A program made the position numbers and the translations under genes. Shown here piece after piece: positions 15,736 through 24,977 of a stretch of 62,928 nucleotides of DNA; position 1 is the first letter of the stretch, and the number at the start of each line of letters is the position of its first letter. The notes under the pieces are model-generated. The model was not told the DNA's origin. It saw only the letters and a list, made by a program, of their open reading frames with translations, and did not search any database. The DNA is taken from the NCBI GenBank assembly GCA_041738285.1, contig JBGSQB010000220.1, positions 1 to 62,928 on the forward strand, written 5' to 3'. This stretch comes from SZUA-521 sp041738285 (lineage in GTDB: Bacteria; Pseudomonadota; Gammaproteobacteria; Pseudomonadales; Azotimanducaceae).

Positions 15736-16911
15736 ATGAAGCTCGACATCTTCACCGAAATTCAAAAGCGGGACTGTGAAGGCAACGGCGGATTTCCGCA
15801 GCTGATGCGGGAGACCATCGAACAGGCTCGCGTTGCAGATGAGGTGGGGTTCGAGTGCTGGTGGGAGGTTGAACATCACTGCGCGACCGATTTCAGCTAC
15901 AGCTCGTGCCCGGAAATGATCCTGCAGGCTATTGCGGCCAACACGAAGCGCTTGCGCGTGGGTCATGCGGGTATCCTGGTGCCGTTCGAGATCAACCATC
16001 CGCTGCGGGTAGCCGAGCGCGCGGCGATGCTGGATCAACTCAGTGGCGGGCGCCTGGAAGTGGGCCTCGCCAAGTCTGGTGGCAAGGAGTGGCAGACGTT
16101 CAATATTTCCGAGCAACAGGCCGGCGCCGATCTCATGGAAGCCACGCGAATGCTGCCACGCGCATGGCGCGACGTTTCTTTTTCCTGGGGCAGCGAGCGC
16201 TGGAGCGTCGAAAATCGGGATGTGCTGCCCAAGCCTTTGCAGCAGCCCCATCCGCGCTTGTGGCATACGTGCTCCAGTCCGCCGTCCTTCGAACGGGCAG
16301 GGACTATGGGGGTGGGCGTTCTCGGGACAACACTGTTCGCGCCGGTCGACACGCTGGATCTGATGATCAAAGGGTATCGACGTGCGATCGCGGCAAGCAC
16401 GGTCGATCCACGGTCCATCAACGACGCCGCCGGGGTCTTCACGTTCGTACACGTCGCCGAGTCGACACGGGCCGCGATCGACAGCGGTGCGCCTCGATCC
16501 GCGCTGTGGTACGTGAGTTCCGCGCCGCGTGTCTTCAACGTGCCGCGTGACATTTTCTACACCGCGATTCGCGGCAACACCGATCCGCGTTCGCGACCGT
16601 CTACCGCCGCACTCGCTACGCCCGAGCATTCTGATGGGTCTGCTGTCGGTGATTCGAATCCGGTGGTGGCGCTGCTCAAGCGCGAGTTCGCTGGCGAGGA
16701 GATATCCAACGAGGAGATCTTCGCTGTGATCAGCGAGCTCGATTCGGTGATCATCGGCGACGTCGCCACCTGCCGGCGCAAGATGGAGAAATTCCGTGAC
16801 ATTGGAGTCGATCGGCTGATGTGTCTCATGCAGATGGGTGAGGTGCCGCACGAACAAGTCGTCACGAGCATGCGTCTGACCGGACGCGAGCTGATTCCGC
16901 ACTTTGCCTAA
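15736..16911 (+). CDS. LLM-class flavin-dependent oxidoreductase (luciferase-like)
   Basis: This is a 391-residue F420/FMN TIM-barrel protein. MKLDIFTEIQ, EVEHHCATDFSYSSCPEMILQAIAANTKRLRVGHAGILVPFEINHPLRVAERAAMLDQLSGGRLEVGLAKSG is the classic bacterial luciferase-family N-terminal part. The family oxidises varied organic substrates with reduced flavin from a separate reductase. GAGG at 15726-15729 supports the start. It leads the TetR-controlled block, shares eight bases with the TetR gene, and is likely part of the uptake-and-oxidation route served by the TonB receptor. Confidence 0.9.
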   Translation: MKLDIFTEIQKRDCEGNGGFPQLMRETIEQARVADEVGFECWWEVEHHCATDFSYSSCPEMILQAIAANTKRLRVGHAGILVPFEINHPLRVAERAAMLDQLSGGRLEVGLAKSGGKEWQTFNISEQQAGADLMEATRMLPRAWRDVSFSWGSERWSVENRDVLPKPLQQPHPRLWHTCSSPPSFERAGTMGVGVLGTTLFAPVDTLDLMIKGYRRAIAASTVDPRSINDAAGVFTFVHVAESTRAAIDSGAPRSALWYVSSAPRVFNVPRDIFYTAIRGNTDPRSRPSTAALATPEHSDGSAVGDSNPVVALLKREFAGEEISNEEIFAVISELDSVIIGDVATCRRKMEKFRDIGVDRLMCLMQMGEVPHEQVVTSMRLTGRELIPHFA

Positions 16912-17503
16912 GGTAGTCGACCACGACGAGCGCCGCCGCGAGTTCGTCAAGGCGGCCTACGACATGATCCGGGAGCGGGGCCTCGCGAAGACGACTGTTC
17001 GCGCGGTTGCCAAGCGGGCCGGATTCACGACTGGAGCGTTGGTTCATTACTTCGGGGGCAAGGACGAACTCATCCGGCTCGCACTCGAGTACTCGGGTCA
17101 GCACGTACGTGAGCGCATGCAGGCGGCACATCGCGTTCAGCGCGGCCGCGCGGCACTGCGCGAAGTGCTGATCGAAGCGCTGCCGCTCGACAAACAACGC
17201 ACCGCGAACTGGCGTCTCTGGCTCGGGCTCTGGTACCACTCCGAATTGAACACCGATATGCGTGATGAGGAGCGCAGGCGTTACCGCGAATGGACTCGAC
17301 GACTGGAGCAGCCTTTCAACGAGTCCATCGAACTCGGCGAACTACCCGCTGACTTCGAGGTCGCTGTGGAGGTTCAAGGACTTATCGCTTACGTGGACGG
17401 GCTCGGCGTGCAACACCTGATGTCACCCCGACGCATGTCAGCGCGACAGGTCACCGCAATGATGGATCGATACCTCGACCGGCTGTATGGCAAACTTACA
17501 TAA
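16904..17503 (+). CDS. TetR family regulator (BetI-like)
   Basis: This 199-residue repressor uses TTG at 16904, giving an 8-base overlap with the monooxygenase gene. The N-terminal HTH is ERRREFVKAAYDMIRERGLAKTTVRAVAKRAGFTTGALVHYFGGKDELIRLAL. The C-terminal WRLWLGLWYHSELNTDMRDEERRRYREW segment is of the BetI-type TetR_C family, which senses small organic ligands. Its stop codon lies within the second palindrome (17500-17513), and a matching one precedes the monooxygenase, so it probably represses both transcripts. Confidence 0.9.
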   Translation: MPKVVDHDERRREFVKAAYDMIRERGLAKTTVRAVAKRAGFTTGALVHYFGGKDELIRLALEYSGQHVRERMQAAHRVQRGRAALREVLIEALPLDKQRTANWRLWLGLWYHSELNTDMRDEERRRYREWTRRLEQPFNESIELGELPADFEVAVEVQGLIAYVDGLGVQHLMSPRRMSARQVTAMMDRYLDRLYGKLT

Positions 17504-17513
17504 CAGCCGTTAT
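17500..17513. promoter_or_regulatory. TetR-type operator upstream of the TonB receptor
   Basis: ATAACAGCCGTTAT is an imperfect palindrome with 5-base ATAAC/GTTAT arms and a variable centre. It overlaps the TetR stop codon and lies 28 bases before the receptor start at 17542. The arms match the site at 15705-15716, giving a shared pattern TAAC..(A/C)CGTTA. Confidence 0.68.
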
Positions 17514-17541
17514 ATTTAGGTTTCGAATGGAGGAGAGAGAG

Positions 17542-19669
17542 ATGTTCAGAACACTTGCTGTTGCCGCGGCGTTCCTTGGATTAAGCCACGGCGCGTGGGC
17601 CGCTCAGTCCAACGTCATCGAAGAAATACTGGTCACCGCCGAGAAACGTACCGAGGCTGCTCAGGACACCGCGATCGCATTGACGGTGTTCGACAGCGAG
17701 CAGCTGCAGCTGCGCGGTATCGATGAACTCGAGGACCTGCAGTTCGCGGTGCCGAACCTCATCATCAGCCCAAACTCTCAGTCACCCGTCACCTATGCCT
17801 ACATTCGCGGTATCGGCTCGGATCAGCTGGTGGCTGGGTTCGATCCGGGTGTTGCCTATCACGTCGACGGTATGTACATCGGACAGCCGTCATCGATGCC
17901 GGGAGACATGTGGGACATGGAGCGCGTCGAAGTGCTGCGCGGCCCGCAGGGCACACTGTATGGACGCAACACGACCGGCGGCTCCATCAACGTGATCACC
18001 AAAGATCCGACCGATGAGTTCGAGATGGTCACGGATCTGACCCTCGGGAACTACGACGACGCGCGCATTCGCACGGCGGTCAATGGCGCGCTGACGGATA
18101 CGGTGTCCGGTCGCCTGTCGTTCATCAGTGAGCGCAACGAGGGCTACCAGGACAACAAGTTCAATGACGACCATAACGGCGACGTCACGGACTACTACTC
18201 GATACGCGGCAAAGTGAAGATCGAAACCGGCGACAACTCCAACTGGGTGTTGACCGCGCAACGGTTCCAGAACGAAGGCAACCAGAGCCAGAAGCGGCGC
18301 GAGCCGTTCGGCTCGATTCCGGTCTATGCCGGCGCCATCCCGAACCCAAGCGACCCGCGCGAAGTCGCGAAGGACTACAAGGAAGAACTGGACCTCACCA
18401 ACAGTCTGTACTCGGCACAGGGAACGTGGGACGTCGACCTCGGCGCGCTTGGTCCTGTGACGATCGTGTCCATCACCGGTTACATCTCCAACAATTGGGA
18501 CCAGAGCTCCGATCGATCAGTCGAGCAATGCGATTCAGTTCCAGACCTGGAACATGGACACTAACCAGTTCACCCAGGAGGTAAGAGTCGTGTCTGCGGG
18601 CGATGGCCCGTGGGAGTGGATCGTCGGCGCCTTTTACTTCGATGAGAAACTCCAGACCGATTACCTGTTCCAGGACTCATCGCCGTTTGGTTTTACTTTC
18701 ATGAATGGCGGTGAACTCGACACAACGTCGTACGCCGTCTTCGGCCAGCTCGGCTACGACTTCCGTGACAGCGGCAATCCCTTCAAGATCGTCGGCGGTA
18801 TCCGCTACACCCAGGACGAGAAGGATATTTCCGAGTATCAGATGATCCCGCAGTTCCTGGTCGACCTCAGCGACGAGGACAATCAAAACTGGGACGAAGT
18901 GACCGGTCAGGTGGAGTTCGACTACTTCGTCGCCGAGGACGTGATGGCATACCTCATGCTGTCGCATGGCTACAAGGGTGGTGGCTATTCCATCGGTCAG
19001 TTCGACAAGTACGACCCGGAGACGATGGACGCGGCAGAGCTGGGCCTCAAGAGTCAGTTCATGAACAACCGTGCCCAGGTCAACGTGGCCGCGTTCTACG
19101 ACAAGTACGAAGATCTGCAGGTGAACTTCCTCGAGTTCACCTCGTTTACGACGGACAACGCGGCCAAGGCGACGATCACCGGCATCGAAGTCGAAACCCA
19201 GTTCATTCCCGTCGACGGTCTCATCGTCGGCGTCAATGGCACGTGGCTGTCGGCGGAGTTCGACGACTACCAGTTCACGCCAACGATCGACCTGTCTGGC
19301 GATACCGTAAACCGCGCGCCCAAGTACACGGCCCAGATCTTTCTGCAATACGACTGGTCGCTGGGTGATCGGGGCTCGATGACCGCGCGCGCCGATTACT
19401 ACTGGCAGGACGAGGTCTACTATCGGGTGCAGAACATCGAGCGCCACAAGGCGGATGCGTTCGACACTGCGGATGCAAGGCTCATGTGGACCAGCGCGGA
19501 TGAGCGATGGGTAATCGATGCGTTCGTGAAGAACCTTGCAGACGAAGACAATCTGCGCAACCTCACGGTTTCCGATGGGTTGTCTACTGGCGATAACAGC
19601 TTCGTGTCCTACTATCCGCCGCGCACCTACGGTGTCCGTTTCGGCTGGAGAATGGGTGGCGTCCAGTGA
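17542..19669 (+). pseudogene. TonB-dependent outer membrane receptor, frameshifted
   Basis: The gene would encode a receptor of about 708 residues. The first part (17542-18564) has the signal peptide MFRTLAVAAAFLGLSHGAWA, TonB-box-like IEEILVTAEKR and a plug domain with RGPQGTLYGRNTTGGSINVITKDP. The second part (frame of 18554-19669) continues as a beta-barrel ending YYPPRTYGVRFGWRM. Reading frame shifts by one base near 18515-18524 in GATCGATCAGTCGAGC: the first frame runs into a stop at 18564, while the other frame continues FQTWNMDTNQFTQEVR, a normal barrel motif. GGAGG before 17542 supports the start. The break could be a real mutation or an assembly error; both halves otherwise look under selection. 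Confidence 0.85.
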
Positions 19670-20181
19670 GCGATTGGCGCATTCGTTCGATCTTTCACTT
19701 CATTCTGCCCTGCGCCAACGTCGAGCAGTCGACGGTGTTCTATGGCCACTTCGGCTTCGAGGTGATCAAGGACAACCGCAACGTGGTGTGGCCGGACTAT
19801 GTCGGCAAGAACTTCAACATGGGCTCAGGCGTCCAGGGTCGTGCCGTGCAGCTGGTGCTGCCACAGGACGATTCGCTGCAGACGCGCATCGATCTGATCG
19901 AGTGGGTCCGGCCGAAGTGGCGCAATCCGGATCTCGACCAACCTGAAGGACAGCGGTTCCCGCGCGTGATGGCGTTGCTCACCCACAATATCCAATCGGC
20001 AACGAAGGAATTGATGACCAAGGGGCTGAAGCCGACGCAGCCGCTGCGTGCGCCCGATCCCGTCATCGGCGTGCAGGGGGTCGTTTGCTTTGCCGATCCC
20101 GACGGACACATCGTCGAGCTGATCGAGTATTTCCCGGGTCAACTCGGCAGCAAAACAGACGGATTGGCGAAGAGCAGCTGA
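19666..20181 (+). CDS. VOC superfamily (glyoxalase/dioxygenase-like) protein
   Basis: This is a 171-residue vicinal-oxygen-chelate protein with two beta-alpha-beta-beta modules. The first starts FHFILPCANVEQSTVFYGHFGFEVIKD, and the second ends GVVCFADPDGHIVELIEYFPGQ. The final Glu of the DPDGHIVELIEY motif is the usual metal ligand. GTG 19666 shares GTGA with the receptor stop. The family includes glyoxalases, extradiol dioxygenases and isomerases; nothing here selects between them. It closes the TetR-linked block. Confidence 0.85.
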   Translation: MSDWRIRSIFHFILPCANVEQSTVFYGHFGFEVIKDNRNVVWPDYVGKNFNMGSGVQGRAVQLVLPQDDSLQTRIDLIEWVRPKWRNPDLDQPEGQRFPRVMALLTHNIQSATKELMTKGLKPTQPLRAPDPVIGVQGVVCFADPDGHIVELIEYFPGQLGSKTDGLAKSS

Positions 20182-20319
20182 CTTATGGTCAATGGTTAGT
20201 TGCAGCGTGGTTGTCAGTTGGACCCGCAGACCGAGCCATTTCGCTGGACTGGATAACTCGCTTTGTTTCGCAAGGCGCGTACTGTCTAATCTCTGTTGGG
20301 CGGTGCTGCTGGGCGACGC

Positions 20320-21489
20320 ATGAACTTCTTTGAACGCTATCTGACGGTTTGGGTGCTGCTATGCATCGGCGTTGGGATTCTGCTGGGGAAAGTGGCTCCA
20401 GAGATCGCCCAAACCCTTGACGGAATGGCCATTTACGTTGACGACGCACCGGTCATTTCCATTCCCATCGCGTTGTGCCTGTTTTTCATGATGTATCCCA
20501 TCATGGTCAAGATCGACTTTCACGAGGTGGTCAAGGCGGGCAAAGCCCTGCGCCCGGTGGGCTTGACGCTCTTCATCAACTGGGGCGTCAAACCATTCAC
20601 GATGTATGCGATCTCGAGTTTTTTCCTCGGCACCTTGTTTCTCAACTTCATCGGCCCTGATGCAGTTGACCTGGTGAAGATGCCGCTTGGAGCCAGCCTG
20701 TCGGTTGGCGACACCTACGGTGCCGGTCACGTGGTGCTCGTCGATGGCGTCAAGATGCTGGAAGTACCGCTTTGGCGCAGCTATCTCGCAGGCTGCATCC
20801 TCCTTGGGATTGCACCCTGTACGGCGATGGTGCTGGTTTGGGGCTATCTCTCGAAAGGTAACGACGGCCATACGCTGGTGATGGTAGCCATCAATTCATT
20901 GACCATGTTGGTTCTGTTTGGAGTGTTGGGCGGGTTCTTACTGGGCGTAGGACAGCTACCGGTGCCCTGGCAGGCGTTGCTGTTGTCGATCGGTATCTAT
21001 GTTGCGCTACCGCTCGCGGCGGGTTACGCCTCTCGCAAGTGGATCATGGCGGCGAAGGGAGAGGCCTGGTTCAACGAGACATTTCTGCGGTATCTGACGC
21101 CGGTTACCATCACCGCACTGCTTGTTACACTCGTGCTGCTCTTTTCGTTCAAAGGCGAGACCATCGTTCAAAACCCGCTCACCATCCTATGGATCGCTGT
21201 CCCGTTGTTCGTCCAGACCGTGCTGATATTTGCCTTGGGATACGCGTTGTCCAAGGTGTTGGGCCTGACCTACGAGAACGCTGCACCGTCCGCAATGATC
21301 GGCGCGTCCAATCACTTCGAAGTCGCGATCGCCACCGCGGCAATGTTGTACGGCTTGTCATCGGGCGCCGCGCTCGCAACGGTTGTGGGCGTGTTGATCG
21401 AAGTGCCACTCATGTTGATGCTGGTGAGATTCTGCTTGCGGACGCGCCTTTGGTTTCCTCGCGAGCCATCTTCGGCAGCGGCTCGCTGA
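20320..21489 (+). CDS. ACR3-family arsenite efflux transporter
   Basis: This is a 389-residue integral membrane protein with about ten hydrophobic spans. GIAPCTAMVLVWGYLSKGN carries the conserved transport Cys near 167, and the late SAMIGASNHFEVAIATAAMLYGL is the second ACR3 signature. ACR3 exports arsenite using the proton gradient. MNFFERYLTVW at 20320 is preferred to the TTG at 20296. Between two spans (about residues 111-150) there is a longer soluble insert than in common ACR3 proteins. There is no arsR, arsC or arsH next to it, so regulation is not evident. The gene looks somewhat less GC-rich than its neighbours by eye. Confidence 0.85.
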   Translation: MNFFERYLTVWVLLCIGVGILLGKVAPEIAQTLDGMAIYVDDAPVISIPIALCLFFMMYPIMVKIDFHEVVKAGKALRPVGLTLFINWGVKPFTMYAISSFFLGTLFLNFIGPDAVDLVKMPLGASLSVGDTYGAGHVVLVDGVKMLEVPLWRSYLAGCILLGIAPCTAMVLVWGYLSKGNDGHTLVMVAINSLTMLVLFGVLGGFLLGVGQLPVPWQALLLSIGIYVALPLAAGYASRKWIMAAKGEAWFNETFLRYLTPVTITALLVTLVLLFSFKGETIVQNPLTILWIAVPLFVQTVLIFALGYALSKVLGLTYENAAPSAMIGASNHFEVAIATAAMLYGLSSGAALATVVGVLIEVPLMLMLVRFCLRTRLWFPREPSSAAAR

Positions 21490-21494
21490 ATCGT

Positions 21495-22430
21495 TCAGAG
21501 TAGTGCGATCGGGTTCACGGGTGAGCCGGTTGCGCGCTCGATCCGCAGTGGTGCGACCGTAAACAGAAACGACCAGCGCTTGCGTCGCGCGCAGGCCTCC
21601 GCCAAACGATCCAGACGCAGATTGTCGAGCAGGTGCACACCCATGGCGACGAGGGCGCACTGGTGGATCGGCATGCCCCAGCCCTCGATATCGATGTTGG
21701 GCAGGGCATCGGATACGCCATCGCTGCCGAGTACCGCCACGCCCCGATCGTGAATCCATTCCACACACTCCGGGTGCATGCCCGCAAGACCTTCGGTGAT
21801 CGGATTCCATGGACCGTGCTTTTCCCGGCGCGCGTCGCGTCCCGACGCGACGATGAGAATGTCGCCTTCCGTTACGCGCACGCCCTGAGCCTTCTCGGTT
21901 GCTTCGAGCTGCGCCACGGTGATGGCTGAACTTGCCTCGATCCAGTCCACACCCAGCGTGCGTGGCACGTCGAGCAGCACACCTCTGGAGGTGATGCCGT
22001 CGCGCGCGCACATGATGCTGCCGCGACGCGCTCCGGTGCTTTTGACCTCGGTGGCGGCGAAGCCGTTGTACATCTGACCGTCGACGAACACGTGGCAGAG
22101 GGCGTCGATGTGGGTGGTAGCCATGCCGTGAAAGGCGACACCGACGAAATCCATCGCTGCTTCGAGGCCCACACCGGGAATGACGCAGTCATCGCCACCC
22201 TGAATCATCATGTGCAGGGCGGGATTCGGGTTCTCGACAGTGGGTTGCACGGCCAGTTCGCGCGCGCAGCTGATCACCTCGCCGCTCACCACTTCGGAGG
22301 CGGCCTGGCGACGCTTGGCTTCGGTGATGAGATTCAAGGCGCCGCTCTCGTCCTCCGCACCCCAGCGTCCCCAATTCTTCACCCGCTCGAACACACCGCG
22401 CATCCGCTCCGGCGTCCAGGATTCCCGCAT
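21495..22430 (-). CDS. Cyclase family protein (kynurenine formamidase-like)
   Basis: This is a 311-residue metal-dependent hydrolase of the cyclase/KynB family. FHGMATTHIDALCHV at about 100-114 is the HxxxxxHxDxxxH metal site. GVLLDVPRTLGVDW and GDILIVASGRDARR follow the expected fold. Members open N-formylkynurenine or other lactams and esters. The protein is longer than KynB (about 210), closer to the isatin-hydrolase/large cyclase branch. It is convergent with the ACR3 gene (5 bases apart) and divergent from the TauD gene. ATG 22430 is chosen since the upstream residues do not resemble the family. Confidence 0.86.
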   Translation of the reverse strand: MRESWTPERMRGVFERVKNWGRWGAEDESGALNLITEAKRRQAASEVVSGEVISCARELAVQPTVENPNPALHMMIQGGDDCVIPGVGLEAAMDFVGVAFHGMATTHIDALCHVFVDGQMYNGFAATEVKSTGARRGSIMCARDGITSRGVLLDVPRTLGVDWIEASSAITVAQLEATEKAQGVRVTEGDILIVASGRDARREKHGPWNPITEGLAGMHPECVEWIHDRGVAVLGSDGVSDALPNIDIEGWGMPIHQCALVAMGVHLLDNLRLDRLAEACARRKRWSFLFTVAPLRIERATGSPVNPIALL

Positions 22431-22506
22431 TCGTCCATCTCCAGTAACTGAGCATTCGATTCCCGCGCAGAATACATCAGCACACGCACTGCAATAGAAT
22501 CGACGC

Positions 22507-23331
22507 ATGAAAACCCGCAAAGCAGCCGGCGCTCTTGGCGCCTTCGTCAGCGACGTTGATCTCGGCAAGGCCGTCGAGTCAACGGCTGTCTTCGATGAGA
22601 TCCATGCGGCGGTGGTCGAGCATGAGGTCCTGTTCTTCCGCGATCAGCACATATCGCCGCAGACGCTGCGCGCGTTTGCCGCCCGATTCGGTGCGATCGA
22701 GGGACATCCGGCCTACCCGGTCGTGCCGGGAACAGTCGACGTTCAGATCCTCGAAAGCACCGCCGAGAAACCTTCCAAAATCGAAGCGTGGCATTCGGAC
22801 ATGACGTTCCGTGCAACACCACCGGCGTATACGCTGCTGCACGGCCAGATCATTCCGCCTTACGGTGGCGACACGCTGTTCGCGAGCATGACGGCCGCCT
22901 ACGACGCGTTGTCCGATGAGTTTCGCCGCCTGCTCACCGGCCTTACCGCGACCCATGACTTTCGATTCGGGTTCAAGGAGAGTCTGGCCGAACCCGGCGG
23001 TCAGGCGCGGTTGAGGGATGCGGTGGCGGCCAATCCGCCGGTATCGCACCCGGTGATCCGCACGCATCCGCAGTCGGGGCGCAAGGCGCTGTACGTCAAC
23101 AGCCTCTTCACTACGCGCATCAACGAGCTGTCTTCGCGCGAAAGTCGTTCTGTGCTCGATTTTCTGTTCGATCACATGATCACCGAGGAATTCACTGTAC
23201 GACTCGGCTGGCAGCCTGAAACGGTCGTGATCTGGGACAACCGCTCGACCCAGCACAAGCCGGTGAACGATTTTCTGCCCCAGCATCGCAAACACCATCG
23301 CGTTACGGTGATCGGCGACCGGCCGCGATGA
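22507..23331 (+). CDS. TauD/TfdA family Fe(II)/2-oxoglutarate dioxygenase
   Basis: This 274-residue enzyme has WHSDMTFRATPPAYTLLHG with metal ligands His96 and Asp98, and WDNRSTQHK near the C-terminus giving the distal His. DLGKAVESTAVFDEIHAAVVEHEVLFFRDQ is the usual N-terminal pattern. Family members hydroxylate sulfonates, phenoxyacids or related compounds using 2-oxoglutarate. It is followed closely by an NTF2-like protein and may share its transcript. Confidence 0.9.
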   Translation: MKTRKAAGALGAFVSDVDLGKAVESTAVFDEIHAAVVEHEVLFFRDQHISPQTLRAFAARFGAIEGHPAYPVVPGTVDVQILESTAEKPSKIEAWHSDMTFRATPPAYTLLHGQIIPPYGGDTLFASMTAAYDALSDEFRRLLTGLTATHDFRFGFKESLAEPGGQARLRDAVAANPPVSHPVIRTHPQSGRKALYVNSLFTTRINELSSRESRSVLDFLFDHMITEEFTVRLGWQPETVVIWDNRSTQHKPVNDFLPQHRKHHRVTVIGDRPR

Positions 23332-23347
23332 CTCGAAGGAGAACAAC

Positions 23348-23800
23348 ATGATGGTCAAGTGGATTAAACGTGTGCTGCTCACAGCTGCGTGCATTTGCGG
23401 CAGCGGCGTTGCCGCGGACGAAGCAGCCAACGCCGGCGCGTTTGCGGCGATGGACGCGTTCATGAAGGCATTCAACGCAGGTGACCTGGAAGCATGGGCG
23501 GACTCACTGCAGTTCCCTCATGTGCGGCTTGCCAGCGGCCGGGTCGACTACTACGCCGACCGCAAGGCATTCATCGAAGCGATGAGCAAATCGAGTCTCG
23601 TCAGCAGCGAAGGTTGGCACCACAGCACATGGGATGCGCGTGACATCGTGCACAGCACGGCGGACAAGGTGCATATCGCAACGACGTTTTCGCGCTATCG
23701 GGAGAACGGTGAGCGTTATGCGACTCACCAGTCGCTCTACATCGTCGAACGGGTCGCCGGGCGCTGGGGTGTGCGCGCGCGCTCGAGCTTCGCGCCGTGA
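23348..23800 (+). CDS. Exported NTF2/SnoaL-like protein
   Basis: This is a 150-residue protein with a signal peptide (VKWIKRVLLTAACICGSGVAA) and an NTF2-like cone fold. The fold is suggested by AFAAMDAFMKAFNAGDLEAWADSLQFPHVRLASGRV and the late YATHQSLYIVERVAGRWGVRARSSF. This fold serves as small-molecule enzyme or binding scaffold. GAAGGAGAAC before 23348 supports the start. A Cys/Met-type PLP gene begins 14 bases after the stop. Confidence 0.75.
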   Translation: MMVKWIKRVLLTAACICGSGVAADEAANAGAFAAMDAFMKAFNAGDLEAWADSLQFPHVRLASGRVDYYADRKAFIEAMSKSSLVSSEGWHHSTWDARDIVHSTADKVHIATTFSRYRENGERYATHQSLYIVERVAGRWGVRARSSFAP

Positions 23801-23813
23801 CGAGGGGTTCCGC

Positions 23814-24977
23814 ATGAGCTGGTCCAAGGACGAATTCGAATTCGAGACGCGTGCAATTCACGCGGGCCAATCGCCGGATCCTTCGACTGGCGCAATCGTC
23901 ACCCCGCTGTATCTGACCTCCACGTTCGTTCAGTCGGCGCCCGGCGTGCACCAGGGCTACGATTATTCTCGCAGCGGCAACCCCACCCGACAGGCGTATG
24001 AACAGTGCGTCGCCAATCTGGAAGGTGCGCGTTACGGCTACGCCGTGGCATCGGGGTGCGTCGGTACCGCGACGATCGTGCACCTGCTATCGGCAGGCGA
24101 TCATGTAGTTGCGTGCGACGACATGTACGGCGGCAGCTATCGACTGTTCGAGCAGGTGTTCGCCAAGCTCGGTATTGCGTTCAGCTACGTGGATCTGTCC
24201 GCCGCAGACAGCCTCGCCGAGGCGATGCGCGCCAATACGAAGATGGTGTGGATCGAGACACCGTCGAACCCGCTGATGAAGCTCATCGACATTGCGGCGG
24301 TCGCGGAGATTGCGCATGCCGGCGGGGCGAAACTCGCGGTCGACAACACATTCGCGAGTCCCTATTTCCAACGCCCCATCGAACTCGGTGCCGACATCGT
24401 CCTGCACTCGACCACTAAGTACATCAACGGTCACAGCGATCTGGTCGGTGGTGTTGTTATCACCGACGACGATGAACTCGCGACGCGGCTGAAGTTTCTG
24501 GCCAACGCGATCGGCGGTATTCAGAGCCCGTTCGATGCGTTCCTCTGTCTGCGCAGTTTGAAGACGCTCGCGGTGCGGATGCGCGCCCACGAGAGCAATG
24601 CCATGGCGGTGGCGCTGTTTCTCGAATCGCACGCCAAGGTCGAGCGTGTGCGCTTTCCGGGGCTGCCGAGCCACCCTCAGCACGCGCTCGCGAAACGGCA
24701 GATGCATGGCTACTCCGGCATGCTCACGTTCAACGTTGCCGGTGACCTCGCGGCAACGCGACGCGTACTGGAACGGTTTCGCGTGTTCACCCTCGCCGAA
24801 AGTCTCGGCGGTGTCGAGTCGTTGATCGAGCATCCCGCGATCATGACGCACGCGAGCCTGCCGGCGGGGATTCGCGCGTCACTCGGCATTGGCGACAACC
24901 TGGTGCGCGTCTCAGTGGGCATCGAAGGCATCAATGATCTGATTGCGGATCTCGATCGCGCGCTCGAGGCGGCGTGA
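23814..24977 (+). CDS. Cys/Met metabolism PLP-dependent enzyme (cystathionine gamma-lyase/synthase type)
   Basis: This 387-residue enzyme has ETRAIHAGQSPDPSTGAIVTPLYLTSTF, YSRSGNPTRQAYEQCVANLEGA, KLAVDNTFASPYFQRP with the cofactor Asp, and HSTTKYINGHSDLVGG with Schiff-base Lys202. The C-terminal AESLGGVESLIEHPAIMTHASLP matches cystathionine gamma-lyase and gamma-synthase. The open frame extends upstream to 23634 through the NTF2-like gene, but MSWSKDEFEFETRAIHAG at 23814 is the natural start. MetB and CGL cannot be separated by reading. GTGA is shared with the next gene. Confidence 0.92.
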   Translation: MSWSKDEFEFETRAIHAGQSPDPSTGAIVTPLYLTSTFVQSAPGVHQGYDYSRSGNPTRQAYEQCVANLEGARYGYAVASGCVGTATIVHLLSAGDHVVACDDMYGGSYRLFEQVFAKLGIAFSYVDLSAADSLAEAMRANTKMVWIETPSNPLMKLIDIAAVAEIAHAGGAKLAVDNTFASPYFQRPIELGADIVLHSTTKYINGHSDLVGGVVITDDDELATRLKFLANAIGGIQSPFDAFLCLRSLKTLAVRMRAHESNAMAVALFLESHAKVERVRFPGLPSHPQHALAKRQMHGYSGMLTFNVAGDLAATRRVLERFRVFTLAESLGGVESLIEHPAIMTHASLPAGIRASLGIGDNLVRVSVGIEGINDLIADLDRALEAA

